Shown piece by piece: positions 22,712 through 32,972 of a stretch of 64,000 bases of DNA (position 1 is its first letter; each line of letters opens with the position of its first letter). A model generated the notes under the pieces. That model made no database searches, was not told where the DNA came from, and worked only from the letters and a program-made list of their open reading frames with translations. The stretch spans positions 1-64,000 of the forward strand of contig JACGCM010000983.1 in the NCBI GenBank assembly GCA_014058105.1, in the 5' to 3' direction. Source of the stretch: Kingdonia uniflora. Taxonomy: Eukaryota; Streptophyta; Magnoliopsida; Ranunculales; Circaeasteraceae. A program made the position numbers and the translations under genes.

Positions 22712-22718
22712 TATAAAG
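22712..22718 (+). promoter_or_regulatory. TATA box of s1, relic D
   Basis: TATAAAG 81 bases before the s1 ATG. Confidence 0.6.
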
Positions 22719-22792
22719 AACCAAGTCTTCATCCCTAAACTATTGCTTCTCTGTGTTTGTTTCTGTACTTAAAATCTTCTACTGTTGAGAGG

Positions 22793-23132
22793 ATGGTGAC
22801 TACAAGAAATCAGGCTCGAGAGTCTAGGATTCGTAGGACGATGGAACAATTACGCATCAGGTATTTTTGGATACCAACCATTGCATCTACTAAAGACAAT
22901 TCTTGTATCTCCTACCTATCATTATATGTCATATGAAGAAGTGATGGAGGCGAGGGATGACCATTATCAGATGGTACGGTTCCATTATCTGTTAACATTT
23001 AAGTCAGAGCGTCGAAATGGACTTCAACTATTGGCGAAGGAGGCTGTGACAACTGAAGATGAAGTGGCAGGCGTTCATTCAAGGGAGTCTCATCGGTACC
23101 CTGCTAATGAATGGGTCTTGTTGAAGAAATAA
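22793..23132 (+). pseudogene. Antisense small ORF s1 of relic D
   Basis: Begins MVTTRNQARESRIRRTMEQL. It shifts frame near 22870-22880 and continues as SYEEVMEARDDHYQMVRFH to a TAA at 23130. The middle (acidic Y-E-E start, then a hydrophobic and aromatic helix) parallels YEGMTELEAEATESEFFFRC in C and EDLTEEEAEIAKTECCFLC in B. It is a member of the same antisense family, of unknown role. One frameshift makes it a probable pseudogene. Confidence 0.55.
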
Positions 23133-23987
23133 GACCTTCCGTCTGTCTCTGGCATACAGGAGGTGGGGGTTATGGTGGAAGAAGTGGTAATGTTGGAGGT
23201 TTTTCTTTTAGGGACCATAGATATTGGCCATGAAGATCTTTCATCTATGATTTCCAATTTACCTGTTTCCTGTGCCTTGCAGTATGGGATTAGAGTTTGG
23301 AAGTTGTTTCAATTTTTCATCTTCTTCCTCGTTGATTGTTGAAAGGCATTTCGAACTGTAGCTTTGTAAAATAATCTGGCGGATTAGTTTGGAACATTTT
23401 GTTATCTGTAAAGTATTCTATAAGAAAAAAATTGAACTAATAAAATGTCTTCATTCTGGTATCTTGATTCTTTGTATCGAACTTGTTTGTGTAGCTTTCT
23501 GTTATAAAATAGGAGTCTGTAAATAGGTTTAGTTCATCATGGGGTATGATGAAGAAAATCGAGCTATAAGGATTTCAGTATGTACGGTGGTAAATGGTAG
23601 TGAGAGGTGAGGTTTAAAAAATTATAGAAGTTCGAAAATGTGATGACAGGAAGTAGATAATTTCGGTAAGATAACTAGGCTGTTAAAAAGGTATATGGCT
23701 TTTCTGCGATCTGTGTCTTCGAACTGGTCTGAAAGAATGTCTCAAACTATAGAAAAAATTGATAAAGGTTGTAGGTGCCACCGCTGGACTTGCTTGACTT
23801 TGTATGTTACCATCTGCATATTTGCTCGTATAAATTTGCGGAGATATTTCATAATATGGAAATAATGACCTATCACAATATTCTGGATTTGTTGTTGATA
23901 TGTTGTTATCCCAAAGATTTCTTAGAAAATATACCCTTCAGCAAAATATGTGGGGTAATCTGGATTTGTAAAGATCTTCTTGGTGAC

Positions 23988-23995
23988 TATATAAA
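23988..23995 (+). promoter_or_regulatory. TATA box of s2, relic D
   Basis: TATATAAA, 77 bases before the s2 ATG at 24065. Confidence 0.6.
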
Positions 23996-24064
23996 GTGGG
24001 ATTTTTGGCTACTATGTCTTATATCTTCTGTAGGATTAATTTGTTAAAAATAATGCGAGTAACC

Positions 24065-24423
24065 ATGGTGAGGACGCGCGTTCAGCGTGCTTGTCAAGTA
24101 GCAAAGGGTAGGTTACATATCAAGGTTGTTGAACTTTGCGAGCGATATTTTCGTCGAATGCCTTATGATGCTGTATTATAGGAATGGCTATTGGATTTGA
24201 CCGGTTTAGATGATGAAGGCAGGCGTGTAGAGTATGATCATTTTTTCTAGTGCAATATGTTTTGTAAATCTATACTGGATGCCACGGTATGAGAAATGAC
24301 TGTTCCAATGCTCGTATGTGGCAAACTTGTTGAAGAGGATGCAAGGGTAGCAAGAGGAGAGATAATTCCATGTGGGGAGGAGAACCATTCAGGCTATTTC
24401 AAATGTAACTATAGAGCTCGATA
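24065..24423 (+). pseudogene. Antisense small ORF s2 of relic D
   Basis: Begins MVRTRVQRACQVAKGRLHI and runs to YDAVL with a stop at 24179. Later in another frame it reads EEDARVARGEIIPCG and NHSGYFKCNYRAR before a stop near 24423. YDAVL matches GYDAVLLE of element A s2, and the FKCNY tail matches FKCKY there. It is therefore the orthologous unit, damaged by stops and frameshifts. Function unknown. Confidence 0.55.
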
Positions 24424-24868
24424 ATCTTGAGATATAAGAGCTCGTAATAAGTAATCTATTTTAGTATTCTTTGTTGGTATTCAAATAAATGTAAGACGGG
24501 GCTTAGCTGATGCGTCGATCTGAAATGAATAGATTAAAGTATTCTGTTTACTGTATGTGTGCGTATATTGTGGATGACAGCTGTAGGATTTTAACAACTG
24601 TATAGATAGCTTTGAATTTTGAATATTAAACCATTTTAGAAATGTTGTACGATCTTGGTTGAGTATAAAAGTAAGGTGATTGGTCGTTTGTACGTGTTGA
24701 GGAAAAGGTAAAAATTTTAATGGCAGACAATACAGACAGATGTGATGAAAATAGACTTTATCACCAAAGTCATGATAATGTTGTTGCCCAAAAAGGCGTG
24801 CCTGTAGAGATAGTAGAGATGGCTGACGCGTGTTAGAAGGAGTCATCATTTCAAAAACCAAGGGAGAG

Positions 24869-24877
24869 TATAAAAAT
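24869..24877 (+). promoter_or_regulatory. TATA box of gene L, relic D
   Basis: TATAAAAAT followed by a GA-rich leader (GTAGAGGGAGAGAAAGGG), like the first exon of L in element A. The gene body beyond about 25400 is missing. Confidence 0.55.
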
Positions 24878-25461
24878 TTGTACCTCTCTCCCACATAAAT
24901 TATCAACAGTTGTAGAGGGAGAGAAAGGGTATGCAAATCCAATCTCCAAAGAGAGGAAATGTTTAAGTTTTGAGTTTGGTCTGAGAGAGAAAGGGTCATT
25001 GGGTGAGATAAAACCTGTAGAAAAGTGATGGGAACGGTCAACCACGGTAAGACGTCTGGGTAAAGCAGAGGATTGCAGCTCTTCAAGTACAAGTTGGTGA
25101 TATGTATCTCTTTTTTATTGGCTTTTTACGAGTAATTTGTATGGTAGTGTATGTGTATCCTTTTAGATTGAGGGATTCATAATTTGATAATGTAGGGGTT
25201 TTAAGATCTCTGGATAATTGATGAGAGAACTTTGTAGTGTAGAAGCTTTGATATATGAATAGACTGTAGAGAGAGAAAATGTTCGTTTGGAGAAGAAGAG
25301 GGAAACTTAAAATGATTGCTTTTTGTTTGGGAAATCTAAAAGTAAATGCGTGGACTGGGTAGAAGTATGGGTGGGGCTATTTTCGCTGTATGTGGGGTTT
25401 AATATGTAAAGTAGAGATAATGAAAAATATGCATGAGTCCGAGATGCGGAATAATCCACAA

Positions 25462-25611
25462 CACCTGTAGTAGTAAATACCTCAACTACACAGCCAAGAA
25501 TAATGTATGCCTTAAATCCTGCAACCAAAATGCTAGTGAAGATGAACACTTTGAAGAAGTGCAAGAGGTATTTCAGGATGGAAGTGAAGGTGAGGAGGCT
25601 ACTAACAACGA
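25462..25611 (+). pseudogene. LINE ORF1, second segment, copy 1
   Basis: Continuation of 21191-21715 after relic D. It reads SSKYLNYTAKNNVCLKSCNQ and EDEHFEEVQEVFQDGSEGEE, matched by 44866-44990. It ends where the solo LTR is inserted at 25612. Confidence 0.6.
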
Positions 25612-26045
25612 TATAATGGCTAGTTTACCATTGGTAAACTTCGTCAATACTTTTGTAAATGAATACTACTTAGATGTAAACATAGACTATAACACAATAG
25701 ATTTTATGAGGAAACTCAGTAAAACCTAAGAAAAACCACGACCTTGAAGAGCATTTAATCTATTATACTTGTAGAAAGATTGAGTAGAGTTTTACAATGA
25801 AATTTGGACATATGTTCTGCCTGTATTTATTAGATAGATAAAGTTACAAGTATTTTCCATATTTTTATGGGTGGTAGGCGAACTTCACGGATCATTTGCA
25901 ACGACTCTATTTGACTAAGTGTAACGACTACTTGCGGAGGGTCTAAATTTGTAGTTGTGGTCTTTGACTCCGTCTCGAATGATCAAATACCTTCATATGC
26001 TTATGCTAGCTCGTCCTTATCGAATCTGGGAAATATGCTACTACA
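25612..26045 (-). mobile_element. Solo LTR of the B/C-type Tat family
   Basis: A single 434-bp LTR (TATAATGGCTAG at left, ATGCTACTACA at right) lies within the LINE ORF1, flanked by AACGA (25607-25611) and ACCGA (26046-26050), 4 of 5 matching. The LINE sequence resumes at once (GATGAAGGGTACAGTGG), as in the uninterrupted copy at 45003. The pattern is that of LTR-LTR recombination. Confidence 0.8.
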
Positions 26046-26050
26046 ACCGA

Positions 26051-27170
26051 GAAGATGAAGGGTACAGTGGACTACACTGATGAGCAGATTAAGCAAAAAC
26101 AACTGAAGTGCCTCTATGGAAAATGCAATGATGGCCAATGTGTCAATGAAAAAGCCACTAACTAGGAGGACTTCCCACCTTTGAACCCTGCTATTAGTGG
26201 AGTCAATAATGCAAAAGTTTAAACTGGGCAAGTTTGATGGGTGCAGCTCCTAGTAATAGAGGTAAGACTAAGCTCACTTATGCTCTACCTACAATGTTAA
26301 ATGGGGTGCCCACTACTGTGTTTACTGGCAAAGAGCTCATCAAGAATATTAAATGCTACGAAAATTACCTAGTGGGGAATTTTATTGGCAGGAGGTTGGA
26401 TTATTAGTTTGTTAAAGAGGCCTTGAGCAACCTCTGGAGAGTTAAGGGACACTTTGACATGACATTACAAGGTAATGACTTATTCTTCTTTAAGTTTAGC
26501 TCTACAGAAGATAGCGAAAGGGGTTTAGAGATTGGGCCAGTTCGCATATCTAACAGGGCCTTTATGTTGAGAGCTTGGAAACCTCTTATCACACTTGAAA
26601 TAAGAGACTATACTACAGCTCCTATTTAGATTACTCAGAGAAACATGCCATCAGTCCTCTGGTACCCTGAAGGCATTAGAGGAATTGTGAGTGCAGTAGG
26701 GCCTCCCATATGTCTTGATAGAATTTATGAACTCTACTGATAGAATCGGGTTAAGCTGGATAGGATTATGGTTAATGACATGTGGAGCGCAACCTTCAAA
26801 GATTCCTTAGTTGACTTCCAATGTACTGGGATATCTGACCATACACCAATGATTGTTTCAATTTTCAAGCCTTAACCTTAATGGAAAAAGCCTTTTAAAT
26901 ATTTTAGCTTTTTGGGCTGGTAAAGAGGGTTATGAAGAGGTGATTGAAGAAGCTTGGGCATCTGGGGTGGAAGGCAATGATATGTACAATCCGATGATGA
27001 AGCTAAAGAAAGCTAAACATTGGAGCAAGGAAAAGGTTGGAAATATGACTGATCTAGCTAAGTTTGCTAAAGAGACTCTTTAGAGAATTCAAGAGAAGAT
27101 AGGGAGAAGGCCATGTGATAATAATCTGCTCATTGAAATGAAAACTGCTTGTAATACTTTTATTGTTCTG
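26051..27170 (+). pseudogene. LINE relic, ORF1 DUF4283 region joined to ORF2 endonuclease end
   Basis: 26400-26720 reads SNLWRVKGHFDMTLQGNDLF, LEIGPVRISNRAFMLRAWKPL and YPEGIRGIVSAVGPP. This is the DUF4283 nucleic-acid-binding domain, matched by copy 2. From about 26750 it reads KLDRIMVND, then SDHTPMIVSI, the C-terminal signature of the LINE endonuclease (EEP fold), and onward YEEVIEEAW. The ORF1 zinc knuckle and the ORF2 N-terminus are therefore deleted between them. There are many stops. Normally these proteins bind LINE RNA and nick DNA for target-primed reverse transcription. Confidence 0.7.
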
Positions 27171-27597
27171 TCGGGGCTCTTTGATCGAGATCTAGAGGTT
27201 TGGTTTCGCTCTTCCCTTGGTGCATTCCCCCTGGGAAGCTCGTGATCGGTGTTCACTTCGGCTGAGATCCTTGTCGAGTTGTAAATCGATCATGTTATCT
27301 TCACAGACTTTTCATTTATTTTGATGGGTTCAGATCTGTTGTTCTAGGGTTTTTTCCTTTCGCCTCTCTCAACTTGGAGGGCATGAGTATGAAATTCTTA
27401 TCTTCGAACCGCTGAATGCTATCAGATTCATTTGCTTCTGAAGCTCAATAACAACATTGTGTAAATTGATTATTCTGGTAGGGCAACTGCTGGAATGTCA
27501 TTATTGTTCTTCTAGGAATTTGAGGCACTTTTGAGATTCATGTTGGTCATGGCAGTGACTATTCAGATGAGATTTGGTAAAGAAAAAGTAGGTTATC
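27170..27597 (-). other. Leader region of Tat remnant G
   Basis: Sequence between the LINE end and the primer-binding site at 27595-27612. By position it is the 5' leader of a minus-strand element whose LTR lies to the right. No clear gag frame is visible. Confidence 0.5.
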
Positions 27598-27612
27598 TCA
27601 CAGATGGCACCA
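27595..27612 (-). other. Primer-binding site of remnant G
   Basis: Minus strand TGGTGCCATCTGTGAGAT, beside the LTR start at 27615. It is the TGGCACC-GTCTGTGGGAA type of element B with several transitions. Confidence 0.65.
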
Positions 27613-27614
27613 AT

Positions 27615-28094
27615 TGTAATGGCTAGTTTTCCGTTGGCAAACTTCGTCAATACTTTTGTAAATGCTACTTAGATGTAAACAAAAGACTATAGCACAATAG
27701 ATTTTAATAGAAACTCAGTAAAACCTAAGGAAAACCACGACCTTGAAGAGGATTTTGGTGATCTGAATCCACTATATGCTAATCTATTACACTTGCAGAG
27801 TGATTAAGTAGAGTGTTGCAAAGAAATTTAGAAAAGGAATTTGAGAAACTTATTGACATATGCTCTGCCTGTATTTATAGATGGATGCAGGCAGTTACAA
27901 GTATTTTTCTATCTTTATGGGTGATGGGGGAACTTCACAGATCGTCTGCAACAACTCTATTTGACCAAGTGTAACACCTACTTGTGGAGTGTCGAGATCT
28001 GTAGTTGTGGTCTTGACTCCTTTTCGAATGATCAAATACCGTTGACATGTTTCTGCTAGCTCGTCCTTATTGAATATTGGAATATGCTACTACA
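27615..28094 (-). repeat. LTR shared by two Tat remnants (G and H)
   Basis: 480 bp, TGTAATGGCTAG to ATGCTACTACA, of the B/C family. Unusually, a primer-binding site flanks its left side and a polypurine-type stretch (minus strand TCGATAATGGGGCTGT) its right side. It therefore serves as the 5' LTR for G on the left and the 3' LTR for H on the right. Confidence 0.75.
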
Positions 28095-28320
28095 ACAGCC
28101 CCATTATCGATACAATACTTCTTATGTCAAAAAGAACCTTCTAAACCTTTGTGGTTGTTTTGCAGATGAAGTGCTTGAGATCAACTATCATGTACTATTT
28201 TAAGGTATATCAAGAGGATAAAATTATTCAAGAAGATATTCTTGTTGCTGAAGGATTGTTGATTTCATGTGGACAAGTGAATCATGTTCATTGTTTTAAG
28301 TGTAACTACATATGAAGTTA
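28095..28320 (+). pseudogene. Remnant of antisense small ORF in Tat remnant H
   Basis: Beyond the LTR, ACAGCCCCATTATCGATAC parallels the polypurine region of C (ATCGCCCCATTTTCGACAC). It is followed after a short gap by QEDILVAEGLLISCG and NHVHCFKCNYI ending in TGA at about 28314. This is the C-terminus of an s2-type ORF. The start, the s1 unit and the TATA boxes have been lost by deletion. Confidence 0.55.
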
Positions 28321-30046
28321 AATACAATTTTTTTAATAAATAAAAAATGGCATTAAATAAGAGGAAAGGGAAGAACGAATGACGATGATTTAGAGACCAC
28401 GCTATTCAATTTTTTTAGCGAGTTAAGTAAATTTTTGATGAATAATTTGTTAATGGTTGGTCATGAAGCAGTTTTAAAGTTATTGTGTGTCGTTGTATCG
28501 TTGTGATTTCTTGATGAAAATCGTTGTAGAAATTAACATAGGCTGAATAAGCATTTGTGATTAAGTAATGACGCATTCAAAACGAATTGTATACAACGAC
28601 ATATATCATCCGAAAAAATTTATCATGAAAAAGAATCAATGTAAATAATTTTGTATTAATTGTAAATAATGAATGCGAGACTTGATTTAAGGTTGGGTGT
28701 GATAAATAACATTTTGCACCAAAGCGGTAACAAATTTTTTACCTTACCTTATATCCTAACTCGCCTAATGGATAAGATAATTTATTTGGAAAAAAGTATT
28801 GAAATGGAAAAATTGGTAACAGCTAACAAAGTTCTATGTTACAAAAAGCTTGGTGATACTCTCTCATTCGTGGTCATTATGCTCTACAGCCTAGATTATC
28901 ACCCAGCAGTTCAATTTCAAATGTTGGATAAGCCTATGTTTCTATCAATTAAGAGTCTTCAATTTTTGCTGACATGTGATCCACCAGATTATCATCCAGC
29001 AGCCTAATTTCCTTACCATATGAAAACATAGCTACTAGAAATAGTGTTTTACAACTTGGGAGTTCAAGAAATAAATTGTTGAGAATGATTCCACTAAGCC
29101 CATTTTAAAAGGGCAGGTGACTAAATTCAACCCAGTAAAGGTAACACAAGTACATTCTTAAAAATAAATTGTTTCCACCAAGGCCATTTTTAAAGGGAAG
29201 TAGCTAATATTCAACCCATAAAAGGTAAAACAAATACATTCTCAAAAAGGTAACACAAGTAGGGAGATTCAGATTATAAAGGCGAAACTACGAAAAAATA
29301 TACCATGATTTGCTTAGCATTAATGTATTTGTTTTAATTGTCAACGATGGAATGTATAAACTAGAGCCATTTGATTGAGTTTTGTTGTATTAATGATAAT
29401 TGGGGTGATAGTTTCAGGCATTGAGAGTTGCAAACCTAAACTAACGAAGAATAAATAGAATTAGAAGACGACCATTAGGTGAAGAATCCACCTAACTTTA
29501 GAGAAAGGATTCCACTTATCTTTCTCTAAATTCACAATTTGGAAATCTATATCTAGTCTGATTATGTTGTTGTGGCAACTCAAAAAGATAAGAAGTCTTC
29601 ATTTCGATTTGTTGTACATTTTAATTGTCGCAACAATGTACTCGCAATTAACAGTAAAATCTCACTCTTTAATCTTCATACTTAAAAACATTAATGCATT
29701 TACCTATGATTTTACATTAATCTTATGTTGTTTGAAATTCAAGCTCTAAGGACTACACGAACTTAAGTGGCATAACGACAATTTTACAACATTATTTAAA
29801 CCCAATACTTGTAACTAAAGAACTGAGATATGAGCTCTATTATTAACGATCTCTCAAATACTAAACAATTTGAACACTTGGGAAGATGTTTTACAAATAA
29901 TTGTAGGCACATGTGAGTACCGATTGCTAGTTACTTATAATGGAATCAAGTTCTAGATCTTTGACCAAAGCTCGGTAACTTTGTGCTGAGCCAATACCTA
30001 CTCTAGGTGTTTACAATGTTATAGTTACAGTCCTAACAACTTAAAC
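28321..30046. other. Intergenic, no gene seen
   Basis: AT-rich. A 112-codon frame at 28669-29007 has no recognisable domain, promoter or codon structure, so I do not call it. TAAAC at 30042-30046 is the left target duplication of the next element. Confidence 0.6.
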
Positions 30047-30812
30047 TGTTAGATTACGACTCAAAACATACGAAGTCGTTCGAGCGAAAAGCCCGTTGAA
30101 GTTGTTCGGTGTGAAACTGTATTTTGTTCGAACGAAAACCGCAGTATTTGTTTTGTTAAGTTCATTTTGAAGGGAATATATTCCAAGGCGATGGTTTGTC
30201 TCGTGATGCGAACTTCGTAGATGACCTAATAGAGAGTTTATAAATATAGAGTGTGAGTTCAAAGGCTCTATAAAGTGTGTGATTTAAAAAGCTTCTGTGT
30301 GAGAAACCCAAAATCTATAAGAGATGTAGCCTCTATGATAGACCTTGTAAAGAGTTGGTCTTTACAAGGAAGAAGGTGGAGGGTGTTCTCTTGGGATTTG
30401 ATGGTGAGAGGGGAAGTACATTTGGTTGCTAAGATGATAATTAATGTAGAGAGAAGATTGAAGGGTTTCAAAAAGAAGGTATGCAATATGGTCTTTGTTG
30501 AGGTAATCTTTGGATTCTTGATGGATCTATTATTTTCTTCTTCTCTTGTAAATCTATATGAGGGTATTATGAGATTAAAGTATTCCATGTTGGTTGGAAT
30601 CTCTCGAGGGCTTGTAATTGAACTTGGATACATAGTAGATTTCTAACTTAGTGGTGGGGAGTAGCCTTAAGGTGAACCTCCGATAAATATTGTGCTTTGT
30701 GTATATGCTAATTGTGTTTTTAATATCTTGGTTGATTATTTATATGCCATGAGGATAACGGATAAAACCAAATTGTGTACGGGTGATGTATTCCGTACGT
30801 TCACCCCAAATA
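30047..30812 (+). repeat. 5' LTR of the short LTR element
   Basis: Aligns along its length with 31745-32536. Its end reads CCCCAAATA where the right copy has CCCCTAACA, so the terminal CA is mutated. Confidence 0.85.
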
Positions 30813-31744
30813 ATTAGAATCATGGCGAGGTTAAGACCTTGGGATTATAGTTCTTGAAGATTATTGGGTTCGATGGTTAAGTCGGATATTAGATTTTTTT
30901 CAAATGGATTTGGTTTCGGTTATTTTGGCTACATGATTTCTCAAGCGGTGGAGTTTAGTATGAAGAGATTTAGATGAAAACGATATTATTGTACATAAGC
31001 ATGGCAACATGGTTTGTGTTGTAAGAAAGGCTTGAACATGGTATTTTGTTCAAGGTGAAGCAGTTTCGGCAAAAGCTTTAAAAGTTCGGTAGGGGGGGAT
31101 GGTTTTTCTCTAAGACCGATTTTGTTAAATTTTGTAATCGTGGTGGCACCTCAAGTTATTCGCCATGCATGATTACCAAATTGGTGGGTTACAATTTTAT
31201 CAATCATGGTCGTAAGATATGGTTCGTGTGATGACAAAGTGTGTCGATGTGCGGAGATTCCAGGTTTGCAAGATAGAGTAATATTTTGCAAGTTTGTCCG
31301 ACATGGCCGAGTTATTGTGTAGTGTTTAATTTTTTCCTTTCTAGATTAAACATACACTGGTCTGATTTTGCTGTTGTAGGCAAAATTGTGTGATTTCATT
31401 GGTATAAATAAAATTATTATTTCAGATGCTATTTTTGGTAATGGAGGAGTTCAGGGGTGGACTTGATGGTGCTTATGGTGTTGTGTTCAAAGCAGAAGTT
31501 GGAGCGGTATAGTTTCATGGCTGCAGGTGGAGCAAGCTCGAAAGCACGGTTTATCACTGAGATAAAAGAAGCTAATGGATGTTCGTCGGTTTTGACAAAG
31601 GTATATATCCAGTTTTGGGTACGAAAATATTTTGATCATGGGTAGCGGATTCGAAGTAACAAGTTCAGCAGTTTTGTTTATAGGTTTGTTCGTTATGGAT
31701 GGTCAATGAAGACATGAATTGAGATTTTTCGCCGAGGTAGAAAT

Positions 31745-32536
31745 TGTTAGGTTACGGCTCAAAACATACGAAGTCGTTCAAACATTCATAAAGACGTTCG
31801 AGCGAAAAGCTTTTCGTTGAAGTTGTTCGGTCGAAACTGTATTTCGTTCGAACGAAAACTGCGGTATTTGCTTTGTTAAGTTCATTTTGAAAGGAATATA
31901 TTTCAAAGCGATGGTTTGTCTCGTGATACGTACTTCGCAGATGACCTAATAGAGAGTTTATAAATATAGAGTGTGAGTTCAAAGTCTCTATACAGTGTGT
32001 GAGTTTAAAAGCCTCTGTATGAAAAACTCAAAATTTAGAAAAGATGTAGCATCTATAATAGACCTTGTAAAGAGTTGGTCTTTACAAGAAAGAAGTGGAG
32101 GGTGTTCTCTTGGGATTTGATGGTGAGAAGGGAAGTACATTTTGGTTGCTAAGATGATAAATTAATGTAGAGAGAAGATTGAAGGGTTTCAAAAAGATGG
32201 TATGCAATATAGTCTTTGTTGAGGTAATCTTTGGATTATTGATGGATCTCTTATTTTCTTATTCTCTTGTAAATCTATGTAAGGGTATTATGAGATTAGA
32301 GTATTCCATGTTGGCTGGAATCTCTTGAAGACTTGTAATTAAACTTGGATACATAGTGGATTTCTAACTTAGTGGTGGGGAGTAGCCTTAAGGTAAACCT
32401 CCGGTAAATAATGTGTTTTGTGTGCATGTTAATTGTGTTTCTAATATCTTGGTTGATTATTTGTTTGCCATGAAGATAAATAATAAAACCAAATTGAGCA
32501 CGGGTGATGATGTATTATGCACGTTCACCCCTAACA
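31745..32536 (+). repeat. 3' LTR of the short LTR element
   Basis: TGTTAGGTTACGG to CACCCCTAACA. It has a local insertion (about 31784-31800) relative to the left LTR. Confidence 0.85.
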
Positions 32537-32654
32537 TAAACTACATAAACTTACGGGAGTGGTAGTTTCTTATTGATTGTCCCACCCTTCCAGCAAAGCT
32601 TGTTCAAGGGACACCTATAACCAATGGTCTTTCTCACTTATATTTATTTATATA

Positions 32655-32972
32655 TCAACCATTGCGATTTTAAACTGTCGTGCGGGTTCTTAACCTTGTT
32701 TTCTCAATAAAAATTCACTTCTAACATATACGTAAGCCATGACACATAAATTTGGACTTCAAGGGCCTTGGCACTATCAAGACTTGGCACAATAAGGACT
32801 TGACACATATTACCAAGACAAATATAGAAAACTTTCATGAATCTCACCAAATTGCAAAAGTCACCTATTATTATCTTTCCTACCTTGGTATCTTCTTCGT
32901 CTTTCTTTCTTTGTGTTGCTCTCTGAAACTTATTCAAATAGTCCTGCATACACTTCCTCTAATAAGATAGGA
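32655..32972 (+). promoter_or_regulatory. Upstream region of CYP72A copy 1, duplicated
   Basis: From ACCATTGCGATTTTAAACTG onward this region is almost identical to 35831-36161 ahead of copy 2, including the stretch up to the start codon. It marks the left limit of the tandem duplication and probably holds the promoter. I see no unambiguous TATA box. Confidence 0.55.

Larger units (their letters stand above)
21716..25461 (-). mobile_element. Tat-type retrotransposon relic D
   Basis: Inserted in the LINE ORF1 with target duplication CACCT (21711-21715 and 25462-25466). The LINE reads on smoothly once D is removed, as shown by the second LINE copy (CACCTGTAGTAGTAAAT). A left LTR lies at about 21718-22456, followed on the right by a polypurine-like stretch. 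The right LTR survives only as about 60 bp ending at 25461. Between them lie only plus-strand antisense units s1, s2 and the start of L, each with a TATA box. No primer-binding site, gag or pol remains. LTR type resembles element A. Confidence 0.75.
30047..32536 (+). mobile_element. Short non-autonomous LTR retrotransposon (2.5 kb)
   Basis: Two LTRs (30047-30812 and 31745-32536) start TGTTAG and the right one ends CCCTAACA. They are flanked by the perfect 5-bp duplication TAAAC (30042-30046 and 32537-32541). The interior is only 932 bp and has no gag or pol. After the left LTR comes ATTAGAATCATGGC, a degenerate match to the initiator-Met primer site ATTGGTATCAGAGC of Ty1/copia elements. It would need an autonomous copia partner. 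LTRs carry a TTCGAACGA motif also found in the copia element at 39097. Confidence 0.85.

Noticed and set aside
24481..25092. 203-codon minus-strand frame in relic D
   Set aside because: No domain similarity, runs opposite to the antisense cassette and across the TATA region of gene L; best explained as a shadow.
28669..29007. 112-codon plus-strand frame in intergenic sequence
   Set aside because: No recognisable motif, promoter or second copy; a short internal duplication (DYHPA twice) does not help identification.
30268..30646. Overlapping 121- and 123-codon frames on both strands in the short element's 5' LTR
   Set aside because: The equivalent region of the other LTR does not keep either frame open, so these are chance.
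31430..31645. Possible captured kinase fragment (GAYGVVFKAE-like) in the short LTR element
   Set aside because: Only about ten residues fit, in a frame that soon stops; too little to claim capture.
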